From positions 62,001 through 126,000 of the forward strand of contig NZ_NFMB01000002.1 of NCBI RefSeq assembly GCF_002161215.1: 64,000 bases of DNA, written 5' to 3'. Both the position numbers and the translations under genes were made by a program. The notes beneath the pieces were generated by a model that worked only from the letters and a program-made list of their open reading frames with translations, did no database searches and had not been told where the DNA came from. Origin of the DNA: Flavonifractor sp. An10. GTDB taxonomy: Bacteria; Bacillota; Clostridia; Oscillospirales; Oscillospiraceae. Below are positions 7,518-16,664 of this stretch, in pieces (the first letter of the stretch is position 1; the number at the start of each line of letters is the position of its first letter).

Positions 7518-9944
7518 ATGGCAGAGAGAAAGCACAGACGAGTCGTCCAGCAGCCCGACCACCGGGCCAACCGCACCATCCTGGTGCGCACCCTGATCCT
7601 GCTGGCCGTCTTTGGCGTGGCGGTATTCATTCCGCTGTTTGTCCGGCTCTGGCAGATCCAGATCCGGGATTACGACCGCTTTCAGGAGCTGGCGGTGGAG
7701 CAGCAGACCGGCGACTCCGTCGTGGCCGCCCAGCGGGGCGTGATCTACGACCGCAACGGCGAGGTGCTGGCCATGAGCGCCACGGTGTACAACATCCAGC
7801 TCTCCCCCAAGGAGATCCTGGCCTGCCAGGAGGCGTACGCCGACGACGTGAAAAACGGGAAGGAGCCGGACTACCCGGAGCCCACCGACGAGTTCATCGC
7901 CTCCAACCTGGCCCAGATCCTGGGCCTGGAGGAGGAGGACATCCTGAAACGGCTGGAAAAGACCTACTCCATGTACGAGATTATCGCCCAGCGGGTGGAC
8001 GAGGACACCCGCAACGAGGTGCTGGCCTTCACCACCGAGAACCACATCACCGGCATCTTCACCCCGCCCACCACCATGCGCATCTACCCCAAGGGAAGCC
8101 TGGCCGCCCAGGTGATCGGCTGGGTGAACCCCAACACGGAGAACACCGGCGCCTACGGCATCGAGGCCCAGTACGAGAGCGTCCTGGCCGGCGAGACCGG
8201 GCGCATCGTCACCGCCAAGAACGCCGACGGCACCCAGATGCTCTATCAGTACGAAAACTACTACGACGGGATGGACGGCTGCGATCTGGAGCTCACCCTG
8301 GACTCCAAGATCCAGAGCTTCTGCGAGAACATCCTGGCCAAGGGCATCGAGCAGTTCGAGGTGCAGGACGGCGGCTTCTGCATCGCCATGGATCCCAACA
8401 CCGGGGAGATCCTGGCCTGGGCCAACTCCCCCACCTTTGATGCCAACGACCCCTGGGCGGTGAGCGACCCGGTGCTCCTCCAGTATCTGGCGGATATCGA
8501 GAGCGGGGAGTACACCAAGGAGGAGGCCTATCAGAAGGCCCTGGCCGAGGGCGCCACCACCGAGGAGGCCAGAGACACGGCCATCTCGGCGGCGGAGAGC
8601 GAGGTGCTGTACAAACAGTGGGCCAACCGCTCCATCAGCAGCACCTATGAGCCCGGCTCCACCTTCAAGTCCATCGTCCTGGCCGCCGCCCTGGAGGAGG
8701 GCGTGGTCAGCGAGAGCAGCACCTTCTACTGCTCCGGCGTGGCCCAGGTGGACGGCTGGAGCGGCCCCCCCATCCAGTGCTCCGACCGGGACGGCCACGG
8801 CACCCAGACTCTGGCCAAGGCGGTGGCCAACTCCTGCAACCCGGCCTTCATCGCCATCGGCCAGGCACTGGGGGCGGAGAAGTTCTACAACTATCTGGAG
8901 GACTTCGGCTTCCTGGAGAAGACCGGCATCGACGTGCTGGGCGAGTCGAACATCAATCCCGTCAGCGCCGGCCTGATCTGGGATCGGGATAAGTTCACCA
9001 ACGTGGATCTGGCGGTGGCCTCCTTCGGCCAGCGCTTCCAGGTCACCCCCCTCCAGCTCATCACCGCCGCGGCGGCGGTGATCAACGGCGGCCACCTGAT
9101 GCAGCCCTATGTGGTCAGCCAGGTCACCGACACCGACGGCAACGTGGTGCAGCACACCGAGCCCACCGAGGTGCGCCAGGTGATCAGCGAGCAGACCAGC
9201 GAGCGCTGCCGCACCATTCTGGAGGGCGTGGTCAACGGCGGCACCGGCCACAACGCCGCCGTGGAGGGCTACCGCATCGGCGGCAAGACCGGCTCCTCCC
9301 AGACCCTGTACGGCAGCGACTACACCATCGTCTCCTTCCTGGGCTTTGCCCCGGCGGACGACCCCCAGGTGATCATCCTGCTGGCCTACAACAGCCCCAA
9401 GCCCGCCGCCCCCGGCGCCAACACCACCGCCGGCGGCTGGTACATCAGCGGCGGCAACATGGCCGCCCCCATGGCCGGCGAGCTGCTGGAGGACATCCTG
9501 GGCTACCTGGGCGTGGAGAAGACCTACACCGCCAGCGCCGACGTGCTGGTGCCCAATCTGGTGGGCCTGGATCTGGCCTCCGCCACCGCCAGTCTGGAAA
9601 AGAACGGCCTGTCCCTGCGCACCGTGGGCGACGGGGCCGCCGTCACCGGGCAGATCCCGGCGGCGGGCGCCTCCATCCCCGGCGGCAGCCAGGTGGTGCT
9701 CTACATGGGCGAGGAGGTGCCCACCGACCAGGTGACGGTGCCCAGCGTGGTGGGCCTCACCGCCGCCCAGGCGGAGGAGAAGCTGGCCGCCCAGGGCCTG
9801 TACATGCGGGCCACCGGGGCCTCCGACTACAGCTCCGGCGTGGTGGCCTACGAGCAGAGCGTGGCCGCCGGCACCAGCGTAGACCGGGGCACCACCGTCG
9901 AGGTGCGCTTCAGCGACAGCAGCGCCAGCGGCGAGGGCCTGTAG
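7518..9944 (+). CDS. Class B penicillin-binding protein (FtsI/SpoVD type) with two PASTA domains
   Basis: 808 aa. One N-terminal membrane anchor (~24-46), a PBP dimerisation domain, then a transpeptidase domain with all three motifs: SxxK as STFK (within YEPGSTFKSI, ~380), SxN as SCN (ANSCNPAF, ~437) and KTGS (IGGKTGSSQT, ~593). Two C-terminal PASTA domains (VPNLVGLDLASATASLEKNG and VPSVVGLTAAQAEEKLAAQG) bind muropeptides or glycan strands. It cross-links septal peptidoglycan, and PASTA plus position argue for the division or sporulation (SpoVD) paralogue rather than PBP2. Only one class B PBP gene is present here, so vegetative versus sporulation use cannot be decided. Confidence 0.93.
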   Translation: MAERKHRRVVQQPDHRANRTILVRTLILLAVFGVAVFIPLFVRLWQIQIRDYDRFQELAVEQQTGDSVVAAQRGVIYDRNGEVLAMSATVYNIQLSPKEILACQEAYADDVKNGKEPDYPEPTDEFIASNLAQILGLEEEDILKRLEKTYSMYEIIAQRVDEDTRNEVLAFTTENHITGIFTPPTTMRIYPKGSLAAQVIGWVNPNTENTGAYGIEAQYESVLAGETGRIVTAKNADGTQMLYQYENYYDGMDGCDLELTLDSKIQSFCENILAKGIEQFEVQDGGFCIAMDPNTGEILAWANSPTFDANDPWAVSDPVLLQYLADIESGEYTKEEAYQKALAEGATTEEARDTAISAAESEVLYKQWANRSISSTYEPGSTFKSIVLAAALEEGVVSESSTFYCSGVAQVDGWSGPPIQCSDRDGHGTQTLAKAVANSCNPAFIAIGQALGAEKFYNYLEDFGFLEKTGIDVLGESNINPVSAGLIWDRDKFTNVDLAVASFGQRFQVTPLQLITAAAAVINGGHLMQPYVVSQVTDTDGNVVQHTEPTEVRQVISEQTSERCRTILEGVVNGGTGHNAAVEGYRIGGKTGSSQTLYGSDYTIVSFLGFAPADDPQVIILLAYNSPKPAAPGANTTAGGWYISGGNMAAPMAGELLEDILGYLGVEKTYTASADVLVPNLVGLDLASATASLEKNGLSLRTVGDGAAVTGQIPAAGASIPGGSQVVLYMGEEVPTDQVTVPSVVGLTAAQAEEKLAAQGLYMRATGASDYSSGVVAYEQSVAAGTSVDRGTTVEVRFSDSSASGEGL

Positions 9945-9975
9945 CCGCATCCATTTTCAAGATCGGGGGGAGAGC

Positions 9976-11415
9976 ATGAGACTGAACCAGCTGCTGGCCG
10001 GCGTGGCGCTGACGGAGCGCCGCGCCGGGGACGTGGAATGTTCCGGAATCTGCTATGACACCCGAACCATGGAGCCCGGTTGCCTCTTCGTGGCCCTGCC
10101 GGGCTACAAGACCGACGGACATAAGTATATCGCACAGGCCCTGGAGCAGGGGGCGGCGGCGGTGCTCTGCCAGCATCCGCCGGAGGGGGAGGGCCCCTGG
10201 CTGGTCACCCCGGACGCCCGGGCCGCCCTGGCGGCGGTTTCCGCCAACTGGTTCGGGCACCCCGCCCGGGATCTGACCCTGCTGGCCGTCACCGGCACCA
10301 ACGGCAAGACCACCACCACCTACCTGCTCAAGGCCATGCTGGAGGGGGTGCTGGGGGCCAGGGTGGGCCTCATCGGCACCAACCAGAACATGGTGGGGGA
10401 CGAGGTGCTCCCCGCCCACCGCACCACCCCCGAGTCCTACGAGGTGCAGCAGCTCCTGCGGGAGATGGCGGACGCCGGCTGCACCCATGTGGTGATGGAG
10501 GCCTCCTCCCACGCCCTGGTGCTCCACCGGCTGGACGGCCTGCGCTTCCGGGCGGGCATCTTCACCAACCTGACCCAGGATCACCTGGACTTCCACGGCA
10601 CCATGGAGGCCTACCGGGACGCCAAGGGCCTGCTCTTCCGCCAGAGCGACACCGCCGTCCTCAACCTGGACGACGAGGCGGGCCGCTACTTTGCCCGCAC
10701 GGTGGCCGTCCCCAGACTCACCTATTCCGAGCGGCGGGACGAGGCGGATCTTACCGCCAAGAACCTGCGGCTCTTCCCCGACCGGGTGGAGTTTGAGGCG
10801 GTGGCCGAGGGGGCCATTTCCCGGGTGAGGCTGCCCATACCCGGCGGCTTCACCGTCTACAACGCCCTGGGGGTGCTGACCTGCGGCCTGGCCCTGGGCC
10901 TGCCCCTGGCGGACTGCGCCGACGCCCTGGCCAAGGCCCCTGGGGTGAAGGGGCGCATCGAGGTGGTGCCCGTCTCGGCGGACTTTGCGGTGATCATCGA
11001 CTACGCCCACACCCCCGACGCCCTGGAGAACATCCTCACCACCGTCCGGGATTTCACGGCGGGGCGGGTGATCTGCCTCTTCGGCTGCGGCGGCGACCGG
11101 GATCGCACCAAGCGGCCCCAGATGGGGGCCATCGCCGGCAGCCTGGCCGATGTGGCGGTGGTCACCTCCGACAACCCACGCACAGAGGAGCCGGAGGCCA
11201 TCATCCGCGACATCCTGCCCGGCCTGGAGGGGACGGCGGCGGAGGTGGTGGTGGAGCCCGACCGCCGCGCCGCCATCCGGAGAGCCCTGTCCCTGGCGAA
11301 GCCCGGCGACACGGTGGTGCTGGCGGGCAAGGGGCACGAGACCTACCAGGAGGTGGGCACGCGGGTGCTCCACCTGGACGAGCGGGAGGAAGTGGCCGCC
11401 TATTTCGCCTCCTGA
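9976..11415 (+). CDS. murE: UDP-MurNAc-tripeptide synthetase (meso-diaminopimelate-adding)
   Basis: 479 aa. Adds the third residue of the stem peptide in the cytoplasm. The ATP-binding P-loop TGTNGKTTTT is at ~109-118, the DHLDFHGTMEAYRDAK block carries the carbamylated-Lys region, and SDNPRTEEP near residue 398 contains the DNPR motif that selects meso-diaminopimelate over lysine. This predicts A1-gamma (DAP-type) peptidoglycan. Confidence 0.96.
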   Translation: MRLNQLLAGVALTERRAGDVECSGICYDTRTMEPGCLFVALPGYKTDGHKYIAQALEQGAAAVLCQHPPEGEGPWLVTPDARAALAAVSANWFGHPARDLTLLAVTGTNGKTTTTYLLKAMLEGVLGARVGLIGTNQNMVGDEVLPAHRTTPESYEVQQLLREMADAGCTHVVMEASSHALVLHRLDGLRFRAGIFTNLTQDHLDFHGTMEAYRDAKGLLFRQSDTAVLNLDDEAGRYFARTVAVPRLTYSERRDEADLTAKNLRLFPDRVEFEAVAEGAISRVRLPIPGGFTVYNALGVLTCGLALGLPLADCADALAKAPGVKGRIEVVPVSADFAVIIDYAHTPDALENILTTVRDFTAGRVICLFGCGGDRDRTKRPQMGAIAGSLADVAVVTSDNPRTEEPEAIIRDILPGLEGTAAEVVVEPDRRAAIRRALSLAKPGDTVVLAGKGHETYQEVGTRVLHLDEREEVAAYFAS

Positions 11416-11441
11416 GCCGGAAATTTGTTGCTTTTTTGGAG

Positions 11442-11470
11442 TGGAAACCCGCAGAGGATTGTGATACAAT
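11442..11470 (+). promoter_or_regulatory. Possible internal extended -10 promoter upstream of mraY
   Basis: TGA-TACAAT at 11462-11470 with a weak TGGAAA 17 bp upstream. It would let mraY and later genes be transcribed separately from the mraZ promoter. Confidence 0.5.
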
Positions 11471-11534
11471 AGATGGCCGGCCCGCCGGGCGGGCAAAAAT
11501 CGAGCTTTGAGAGGCTTTGGAGGTTGCAAAAGAC

Positions 11535-12515
11535 ATGCTGAGGATCGTCATCGGTGTGATATTGGGCTTTGCGGCGGCCGCCCTGGGGGGCAAGGTGCTC
11601 ATCCCCTTCCTGCGGCGGATGAAGGCCGGCCAGTCCATCAAGGAGATCGGCCCCACCTGGCATATGTCCAAACAGGGCACCCCAACCATGGGCGGCCTGA
11701 TGTTCATCATCGCCGCCGCGGCTGTGACGGCCGTGCTGGGCTGGCCTGACTTTATGGCCGGGCGCTTCGGCGGGGCCTTCGTGCTCCTGTTCGCCCTGGT
11801 ATTCGGCATCATCGGCTATATCGACGACTACATGAAGGTGAAGCACCACCAGAACACCGGCCTGACCGCCCCCCAGAAGTTCCTGCTCCAGCTGGCGGCG
11901 GCCATCCTGTTCACCGTGCTCATGCGGGGCCACGGGTACCTGAGCCCGGTGCTCTACCTCCCCTTCTTCGACGTGAACCTGGCCCTGCCCTGGCCGGTGT
12001 ACATGGTGTTCGCCGCCTTCGTCATGGTGGGCACGGTGAACGCCGTCAACATCACCGACGGCATCGACGGCCTGGCCGCCGGGGTCACCATCCCGGTGAT
12101 GGCCTTTTTCACGGTGCTGGCCTGGTACTGGCAGCACCTGGAGATCGGCCTGTTCTCCGGCGCCCTGATGGGGGGGCTGTTCGGCTTCCTGCTCTACAAC
12201 TTCCACCCGGCCAAGGTGTTCATGGGGGACACCGGCTCCCTGTTCCTGGGGGGCGCGGTGTGCGGCCTGGCCTTCGCCCTGGACGTTCCCCTGGTGCTCA
12301 TCCCGGTGGGGATCATCTACATTGCGGAAACTCTGTCTGACATTATACAGGTTGGATACTTCAAGCTCACCCACGGCAAGCGGATTTTCCGCATGGCGCC
12401 CCTCCACCACCATCTGGAGATGGGGGGCTGGAGCGAAGTAAAGCTCTTCTGTGTCTTTTCCGGCATCACCCTGGTGATGTGTGTGCTCACCTTCCTGGGG
12501 GTCATGAACCGGTAA
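11535..12515 (+). CDS. mraY: Phospho-MurNAc-pentapeptide translocase MraY
   Basis: 326 aa, about ten membrane segments. Transfers phospho-MurNAc-pentapeptide to undecaprenyl phosphate to make lipid I. It shows the family motifs QGTPTMGGLMF (~43-53), YIDDYMKV (Asp pair), NITDGIDGLAAG (~177-188) and the C-terminal FRMAPLHHHLE with the HHH active-site cluster. ATG 11535 is 11 nt after GGAGG; an upstream TTG (11517) overlaps that ribosome site. Confidence 0.96.
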   Translation: MLRIVIGVILGFAAAALGGKVLIPFLRRMKAGQSIKEIGPTWHMSKQGTPTMGGLMFIIAAAAVTAVLGWPDFMAGRFGGAFVLLFALVFGIIGYIDDYMKVKHHQNTGLTAPQKFLLQLAAAILFTVLMRGHGYLSPVLYLPFFDVNLALPWPVYMVFAAFVMVGTVNAVNITDGIDGLAAGVTIPVMAFFTVLAWYWQHLEIGLFSGALMGGLFGFLLYNFHPAKVFMGDTGSLFLGGAVCGLAFALDVPLVLIPVGIIYIAETLSDIIQVGYFKLTHGKRIFRMAPLHHHLEMGGWSEVKLFCVFSGITLVMCVLTFLGVMNR

Positions 12516-12549
12516 GGAACCCCTGCGGGGGAGAAAGGAGGGGAGACCC

Positions 12550-13749
12550 CTGGCAAAACGCAAGCGCGATCTGACCATGGAGGAACAGCTGGCCCGGGGG
12601 CCCATGGATCTGCCCTTCCTGATGCTGGTGGTGCTGCTCACCGGCATCGGGGTGATCATGGTGTTCTCCGCCTCCTACGCCACGGCCTATTATGAGGGAC
12701 GGGATCCCACATTTTACTTCTTCCGCCAGGGCCTGTTTGCCGTGGCCGGCCTGGCTATCATGTACGTCGTCTCCAAGATCAACTACCAGACCTTCCGCTG
12801 GCTGTCGGTGTTCGCCCTGATCCTGGCCATCCTGCTGCTCATCGCGGTGCTGATCCCCGGCATCCACACCGACCGCAGCGACAATGTGAAGCGGTGGATC
12901 GCCGTGCCCGGCCTCGGCACCTTCCAGCCGTCGGAGATTGCCAAGGTGGCGGTGATCATGTACTTCTCATCCCGGCTGTCCAAGCGGAACACGGAGAAGC
13001 CTGTCCGCCTGTCCCCCCGCAGTCCCCTCAGCGGGGTGGTGGGCGTCCTGGATCGCATCGGCCTTCTGGAGCTGGTGCCCTACGGGTTGATCCTGCTGCT
13101 GATTGTGTTCCTTATGAGCAGGGAGCCGCACATGTCGGGCACCCTGCTGATCCTGGCCGGCGCGGCTGCGGTGCTTTTTGCCGCCGGGATTAAGCTGCGC
13201 TGGTTTGCATTGGGCGCCTCGGCTCTGGCTGGGCTGCTGCTCCTGGTCATGCAGGACTATCAGTCCACCCGTATCCTGGTGTGGCAGGATCCCTGGTCTT
13301 ACAAACAGGACGGCGGGTGGCAGATCATCCAGTCCCTCTACGCCATCGGCTCCGGCGGCCTGCTGGGCCTGGGCCTGGGCAAGAGCCGCCAGAAGTTCCT
13401 CTATCTGCCCGAGCCGGAGAACGACTTCATCTTCGCCATCGTCTGCGAGGAGCTGGGCCTCATTGGGGCGGCGGTGATCCTCATCCTGTTTGCCCTGCTG
13501 GTGATCCGGGGCTACTGGATCGCCATCCACGCCCGGGATCGGTTCGGCGCCCTGCTGGTGGTGGGCATCACCACCCTGACGGCGGTGCAGGTGTTCCTCA
13601 ACATCGCCGTGGTCACCAACCTGATCCCCACCACCGGCATTTCCCTGCCCTTTTTCAGCTACGGCGGCACGGCCCTGATGATCCAGCTGGCCGAGATGGG
13701 CGTTGTGCTGTCGGTGTCGAGACAGATTCCGCCGACGAAACAGGAGTGA
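12550..13749 (+). CDS. ftsW: FtsW/RodA-family lipid II polymerase, apparent CUG start
   Basis: SEDS glycosyltransferase that polymerises lipid II with its partner class B PBP. About nine or ten membrane segments; FTSWxx-type motifs VFSASYATAYYEG near the N-terminus, a periplasmic loop with QPSEIAKVAV, and the C-terminal GISLPFFSYGGTALM block. The first ATG (12577) lies 35 nt from the only ribosome site, whereas AAAGGAGGGG at 12534-12543 is spaced 8 nt from an in-frame CTG at 12550, giving N-terminus (M)AKRKRDLTMEEQLARG and 399 aa. I therefore annotate CUG initiation, which is inferred. FtsW rather than RodA is inferred from the dcw location. Confidence 0.85.
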   Translation: MAKRKRDLTMEEQLARGPMDLPFLMLVVLLTGIGVIMVFSASYATAYYEGRDPTFYFFRQGLFAVAGLAIMYVVSKINYQTFRWLSVFALILAILLLIAVLIPGIHTDRSDNVKRWIAVPGLGTFQPSEIAKVAVIMYFSSRLSKRNTEKPVRLSPRSPLSGVVGVLDRIGLLELVPYGLILLLIVFLMSREPHMSGTLLILAGAAAVLFAAGIKLRWFALGASALAGLLLLVMQDYQSTRILVWQDPWSYKQDGGWQIIQSLYAIGSGGLLGLGLGKSRQKFLYLPEPENDFIFAIVCEELGLIGAAVILILFALLVIRGYWIAIHARDRFGALLVVGITTLTAVQVFLNIAVVTNLIPTTGISLPFFSYGGTALMIQLAEMGVVLSVSRQIPPTKQE

Positions 13750-14145
13750 AACGGTCTAGGGGGCATCCAATGCCCCCTAGATACGAGCCTGCGTGCCGGC
13801 GAAACGCCGGCGACTTGGCTCGATACCCCCGGTTTCGCGCACCGTGGCGCGGGTCGGGGTGTCTTTCCGAGAAATGAATTCCCGGAAAGACTGATTTTCA
13901 ATTCTTTTCCCCGCAAAGCGGGGAAAACTCTGCGAGGCTGTAGGGGCGGCCTGTGGCCGCCCGCGGGCCCTGTCCAGGCCGTGGCGCGCGACGACCCCGG
14001 CGCGCGTCCGTCCTGCGGGCGTGGTGCCCCCCTTGCGGGGAAAACTCTGCGAGGCCGTCCCCTGCGGGGGTATCGATTTGCCTGTAGGGGCCGCCGCCCT
14101 CGGCGGCCCGTCCCCGGTCATTTTTTACGAGGAGGAGAAAAGCGC
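13750..14145 (+). repeat. Gene-free hairpin-rich repeat cluster between ftsW and murG
   Basis: 396 bp without a credible gene. Contents: a hairpin with 11-bp stem at 13756-13780; a TCTTTCCG...CGGAAAGA hairpin near 13863-13890 whose loop holds AAATGAATT; a 21-nt exact direct repeat at 13918-13938 and 14035-14055 (GCGGGGAAAACT... GCGAGGC); and two GTAGGGG-type hairpins at 13940-13963 and 14084-14110. It interrupts an otherwise tight gene cluster. Confidence 0.7.
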
Positions 14146-15273
14146 ATGAAGATCCTCTTTACCTGCGGCGGCACGGCGGGCCACGTAAACCCGGCCGTGG
14201 CCCTGGCCCAGATGTTCCAGGAGCGGAACCCGGGCTGTGAGGTGCTCTTTGTGGGGGCCGACGGCGGCATGGAGACCCGGCTGGTGCCCAAGGAGGGCTA
14301 TGAGATCCAGACGGTGACCATCACCAACTTCCGCCGCTCCATGGCTCCGGCGGCCATCGGCCACAACGTCAAAACCCTGCTGAACATGAACAAGTCCAAG
14401 AAGCAGGCCAACGCCATTCTGGACGCCTTCCAGCCCGACCTGGTGGTGGGCACCGGCGGCTACGCCTCCTTCCCGGTGGTGAGCGCCGCGGCTAAGCGGG
14501 GCATCCCCACCGCCGTCCACGAGTCCAACGCCGTCCCCGGCCTGACCACCAAGGCCCTGTCCAAGGTGGTGGACGTGGTGATGGTGGGCTTTGAGGAGAG
14601 CCGCAGCCACTACGACACCCCGGAGAAAGTGGTGGTCACCGGCACGCCGGTGCGGGGGGACTTCTTCCGCTATACCCGGAAGGAGGCCAGGGAGAAGCTG
14701 GGCTTTGCCGACGACAAGCCCCTGGTGCTCTCCGTGTGGGGCAGCCTGGGGGCGGAGGTGATGAACCGCCAGATGGCCCAGTGCATCGCCCTGGAGTGCC
14801 GGGACGGCGCCCCCTTCCGCCACATCCACGGCGCGGGCCGGGATTACCACGCGGTGGTGGAGGAGCTCCGGGACAGCGGCGTGGAGAAATTCCCGGAAAT
14901 CGACGTGCGGGAATACATCTACGACATGCCCCTGGTGATGGCGGCGGCCGACCTGGTGCTGTGCCGGGCAGGGGCGTCCACCATCGCGGAGCTCACCGCC
15001 ATCGCCAGACCGGCGGTGCTGGTGCCCTCCCCCAATGTGGTGGCCGACCACCAGACCAAGAACGCCCGGGTGCTGGCTAACGCCGGCGGGGCGGTGCTCC
15101 TGCCCGAGGGCGAGTCCAGCGGGGAGAAGCTGTACAGCCTCATCACCAAGCTGCTGGGCGACGGCGCCCGGCGGGAGACCATGAGCCGCGCCCTGCGGGA
15201 CATGGGCGTGCCCGACGCGGCGGAGCAGATCTACAAAACCCTGACCGGTTTGCTGGAAAAACCGGCCCATTGA
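14146..15273 (+). CDS. murG: UDP-GlcNAc transferase MurG
   Basis: 375 aa, GT-B fold. Adds GlcNAc to lipid I to form lipid II on the inner membrane face. The glycine-rich N-terminal loop CGGTAGHVNPAVAL (~6-19), GTGGYASFPVVSAA (~105-118), LSVWGSLGAEVMN and the donor-binding LCRAGASTIAELTAIARPAVL with DHQTKNA downstream are the expected blocks. Start ATG 14146 follows GGAGGAG; the longer upstream frame is repeat sequence. Confidence 0.96.
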   Translation: MKILFTCGGTAGHVNPAVALAQMFQERNPGCEVLFVGADGGMETRLVPKEGYEIQTVTITNFRRSMAPAAIGHNVKTLLNMNKSKKQANAILDAFQPDLVVGTGGYASFPVVSAAAKRGIPTAVHESNAVPGLTTKALSKVVDVVMVGFEESRSHYDTPEKVVVTGTPVRGDFFRYTRKEAREKLGFADDKPLVLSVWGSLGAEVMNRQMAQCIALECRDGAPFRHIHGAGRDYHAVVEELRDSGVEKFPEIDVREYIYDMPLVMAAADLVLCRAGASTIAELTAIARPAVLVPSPNVVADHQTKNARVLANAGGAVLLPEGESSGEKLYSLITKLLGDGARRETMSRALRDMGVPDAAEQIYKTLTGLLEKPAH

Positions 15274-15331
15274 ACCCGTGCGTTCCCCTCCGCATAGGAT
15301 GGCGTACCAAACCACTTGCGGAGGCTGGAGC

Positions 15332-16579
15332 ATGAGTACTTACATCGTCGAGGGGGGCCGCCCCCTGGAGGGCTCCGTGCGGGTGCACGGGGCGAAGAAC
15401 AGTGTCCTGCCGATCCTGGCGGCCTGCCTGCTTGCGCCGGGGGAGTGCGTCATCCACAACTGCCCGGAGCTGTCCGACGTGCGGGCCTCCCTGGACATCC
15501 TGCGCCGCCTGGGCTGCCGGGCGGAGCGGCAGGGGGAGGCGGTGGTGGTGGACGCCTCCGCCCCCACGGGGTGGGAGGTGCCCGACGCCCTCATGCGGGA
15601 GATGCGCTCCTCAGTGATCTTCCTGGGGGCCATCCTGGGCCGCATGGGACAGGCGCAGCTGTGCGCCCCCGGCGGGTGCGAGCTGGGCCCACGGCCCATC
15701 GACCTCCACCTGGCCGCCATCCGCGCCCTGGGGGGCGCGGTGGAGGAGGCGGAGGGCGGCCTGCGCTGCTCGGGCAGGCTCCGCGGGGCGGACATCGTCC
15801 TCTCCCTGCCCAGCGTGGGGGCCACGGAGAACGCCATGCTGGCGGCGGTGAGCGCCCACGGAGACACCACCATCACCAACGCCGCCCGGGAGCCGGAGAT
15901 CGTGGATCTCCAGAACTTCCTCAACACCCTGGGAGCGGATGTGCGGGGGGCGGGCAGCTCCGTCATCACCGTCCGGGGGGGCGCGCCCCTCCACGGCGGG
16001 GAGTACACCGTCATGGGCGACCGGATCGTGGCGGCCACCTACCTGGCCGCGGCGGCCTCCGCCGGGGGAGAGGTGGAGCTGACGGGGGTGGACTGGCGGC
16101 ACCTGTCCACCGTCACCGCCGTCCTGCGGGAGGCGGGCTGCGCCGTGGAGAGCCGGGCCGCCTCCATCCGGCTGGGGTGCCGCGGCCCGCTGAGGGGGGT
16201 GCCGCCGGTGCGCACCGCCCCCTATCCCGGCTTTCCCACCGACGCCCAGGCCCCCCTCATGGCCGTCATGGCCCGGAGCAGCGGCTGCACCGTCTTTGTG
16301 GAGAACATCTTCGAGAGCCGGTACCGCCACGTGGATGAGCTGACCCGCATGGGGGCGGACATCCGGGTGGAGGGCCGGGTGGCGGTGGTGTACGGCGTGC
16401 CCCGGCTCCACGGGGCAAAGGTGCAGGCCGCGGATCTCCGGGGCGGGGCCGCCCTGGTGGTGGCCGCCCTGGGGGCGGAGGGGCGCACGGCGGTGTCCGG
16501 CGTCCGCCATATCGACCGGGGATACCAGTCCCTGGAGGGGGATCTGTCCGCCCTGGGGGCCTCCATCCGGCGAATTTAA
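15332..16579 (+). CDS. murA: UDP-GlcNAc 1-carboxyvinyltransferase MurA
   Basis: 415 aa. First committed step of peptidoglycan synthesis (enolpyruvyl transfer from PEP). N-terminal GAKNSVLPILAACLL carries the substrate-binding Lys, and the flexible-loop cysteine attacked by fosfomycin is present in CAPGGCELGPRP (~118-129). GCG-GAGG lies 7 nt before ATG 15332. A murA between murG and ftsQ is found in several Clostridia; a second copy elsewhere is possible. Confidence 0.93.
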   Translation: MSTYIVEGGRPLEGSVRVHGAKNSVLPILAACLLAPGECVIHNCPELSDVRASLDILRRLGCRAERQGEAVVVDASAPTGWEVPDALMREMRSSVIFLGAILGRMGQAQLCAPGGCELGPRPIDLHLAAIRALGGAVEEAEGGLRCSGRLRGADIVLSLPSVGATENAMLAAVSAHGDTTITNAAREPEIVDLQNFLNTLGADVRGAGSSVITVRGGAPLHGGEYTVMGDRIVAATYLAAAASAGGEVELTGVDWRHLSTVTAVLREAGCAVESRAASIRLGCRGPLRGVPPVRTAPYPGFPTDAQAPLMAVMARSSGCTVFVENIFESRYRHVDELTRMGADIRVEGRVAVVYGVPRLHGAKVQAADLRGGAALVVAALGAEGRTAVSGVRHIDRGYQSLEGDLSALGASIRRI

Positions 16580-16664
16580 GGTTTTTCTTAGGATGCGTTC
16601 ACAAATCCGCAACCTTTGGATGGGATACTGAGAGAAAACGACTAGAACAGGAGACCGGTGCATC

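Noticed and set aside
6678-9950. 1090-codon open frame antisense to ftsL and the transpeptidase gene
   Set aside because: Low-complexity Gly/His/Leu/Ala/Val product typical of the antisense frame of GC-rich genes; it spans three unrelated genes and has no recognisable domain.
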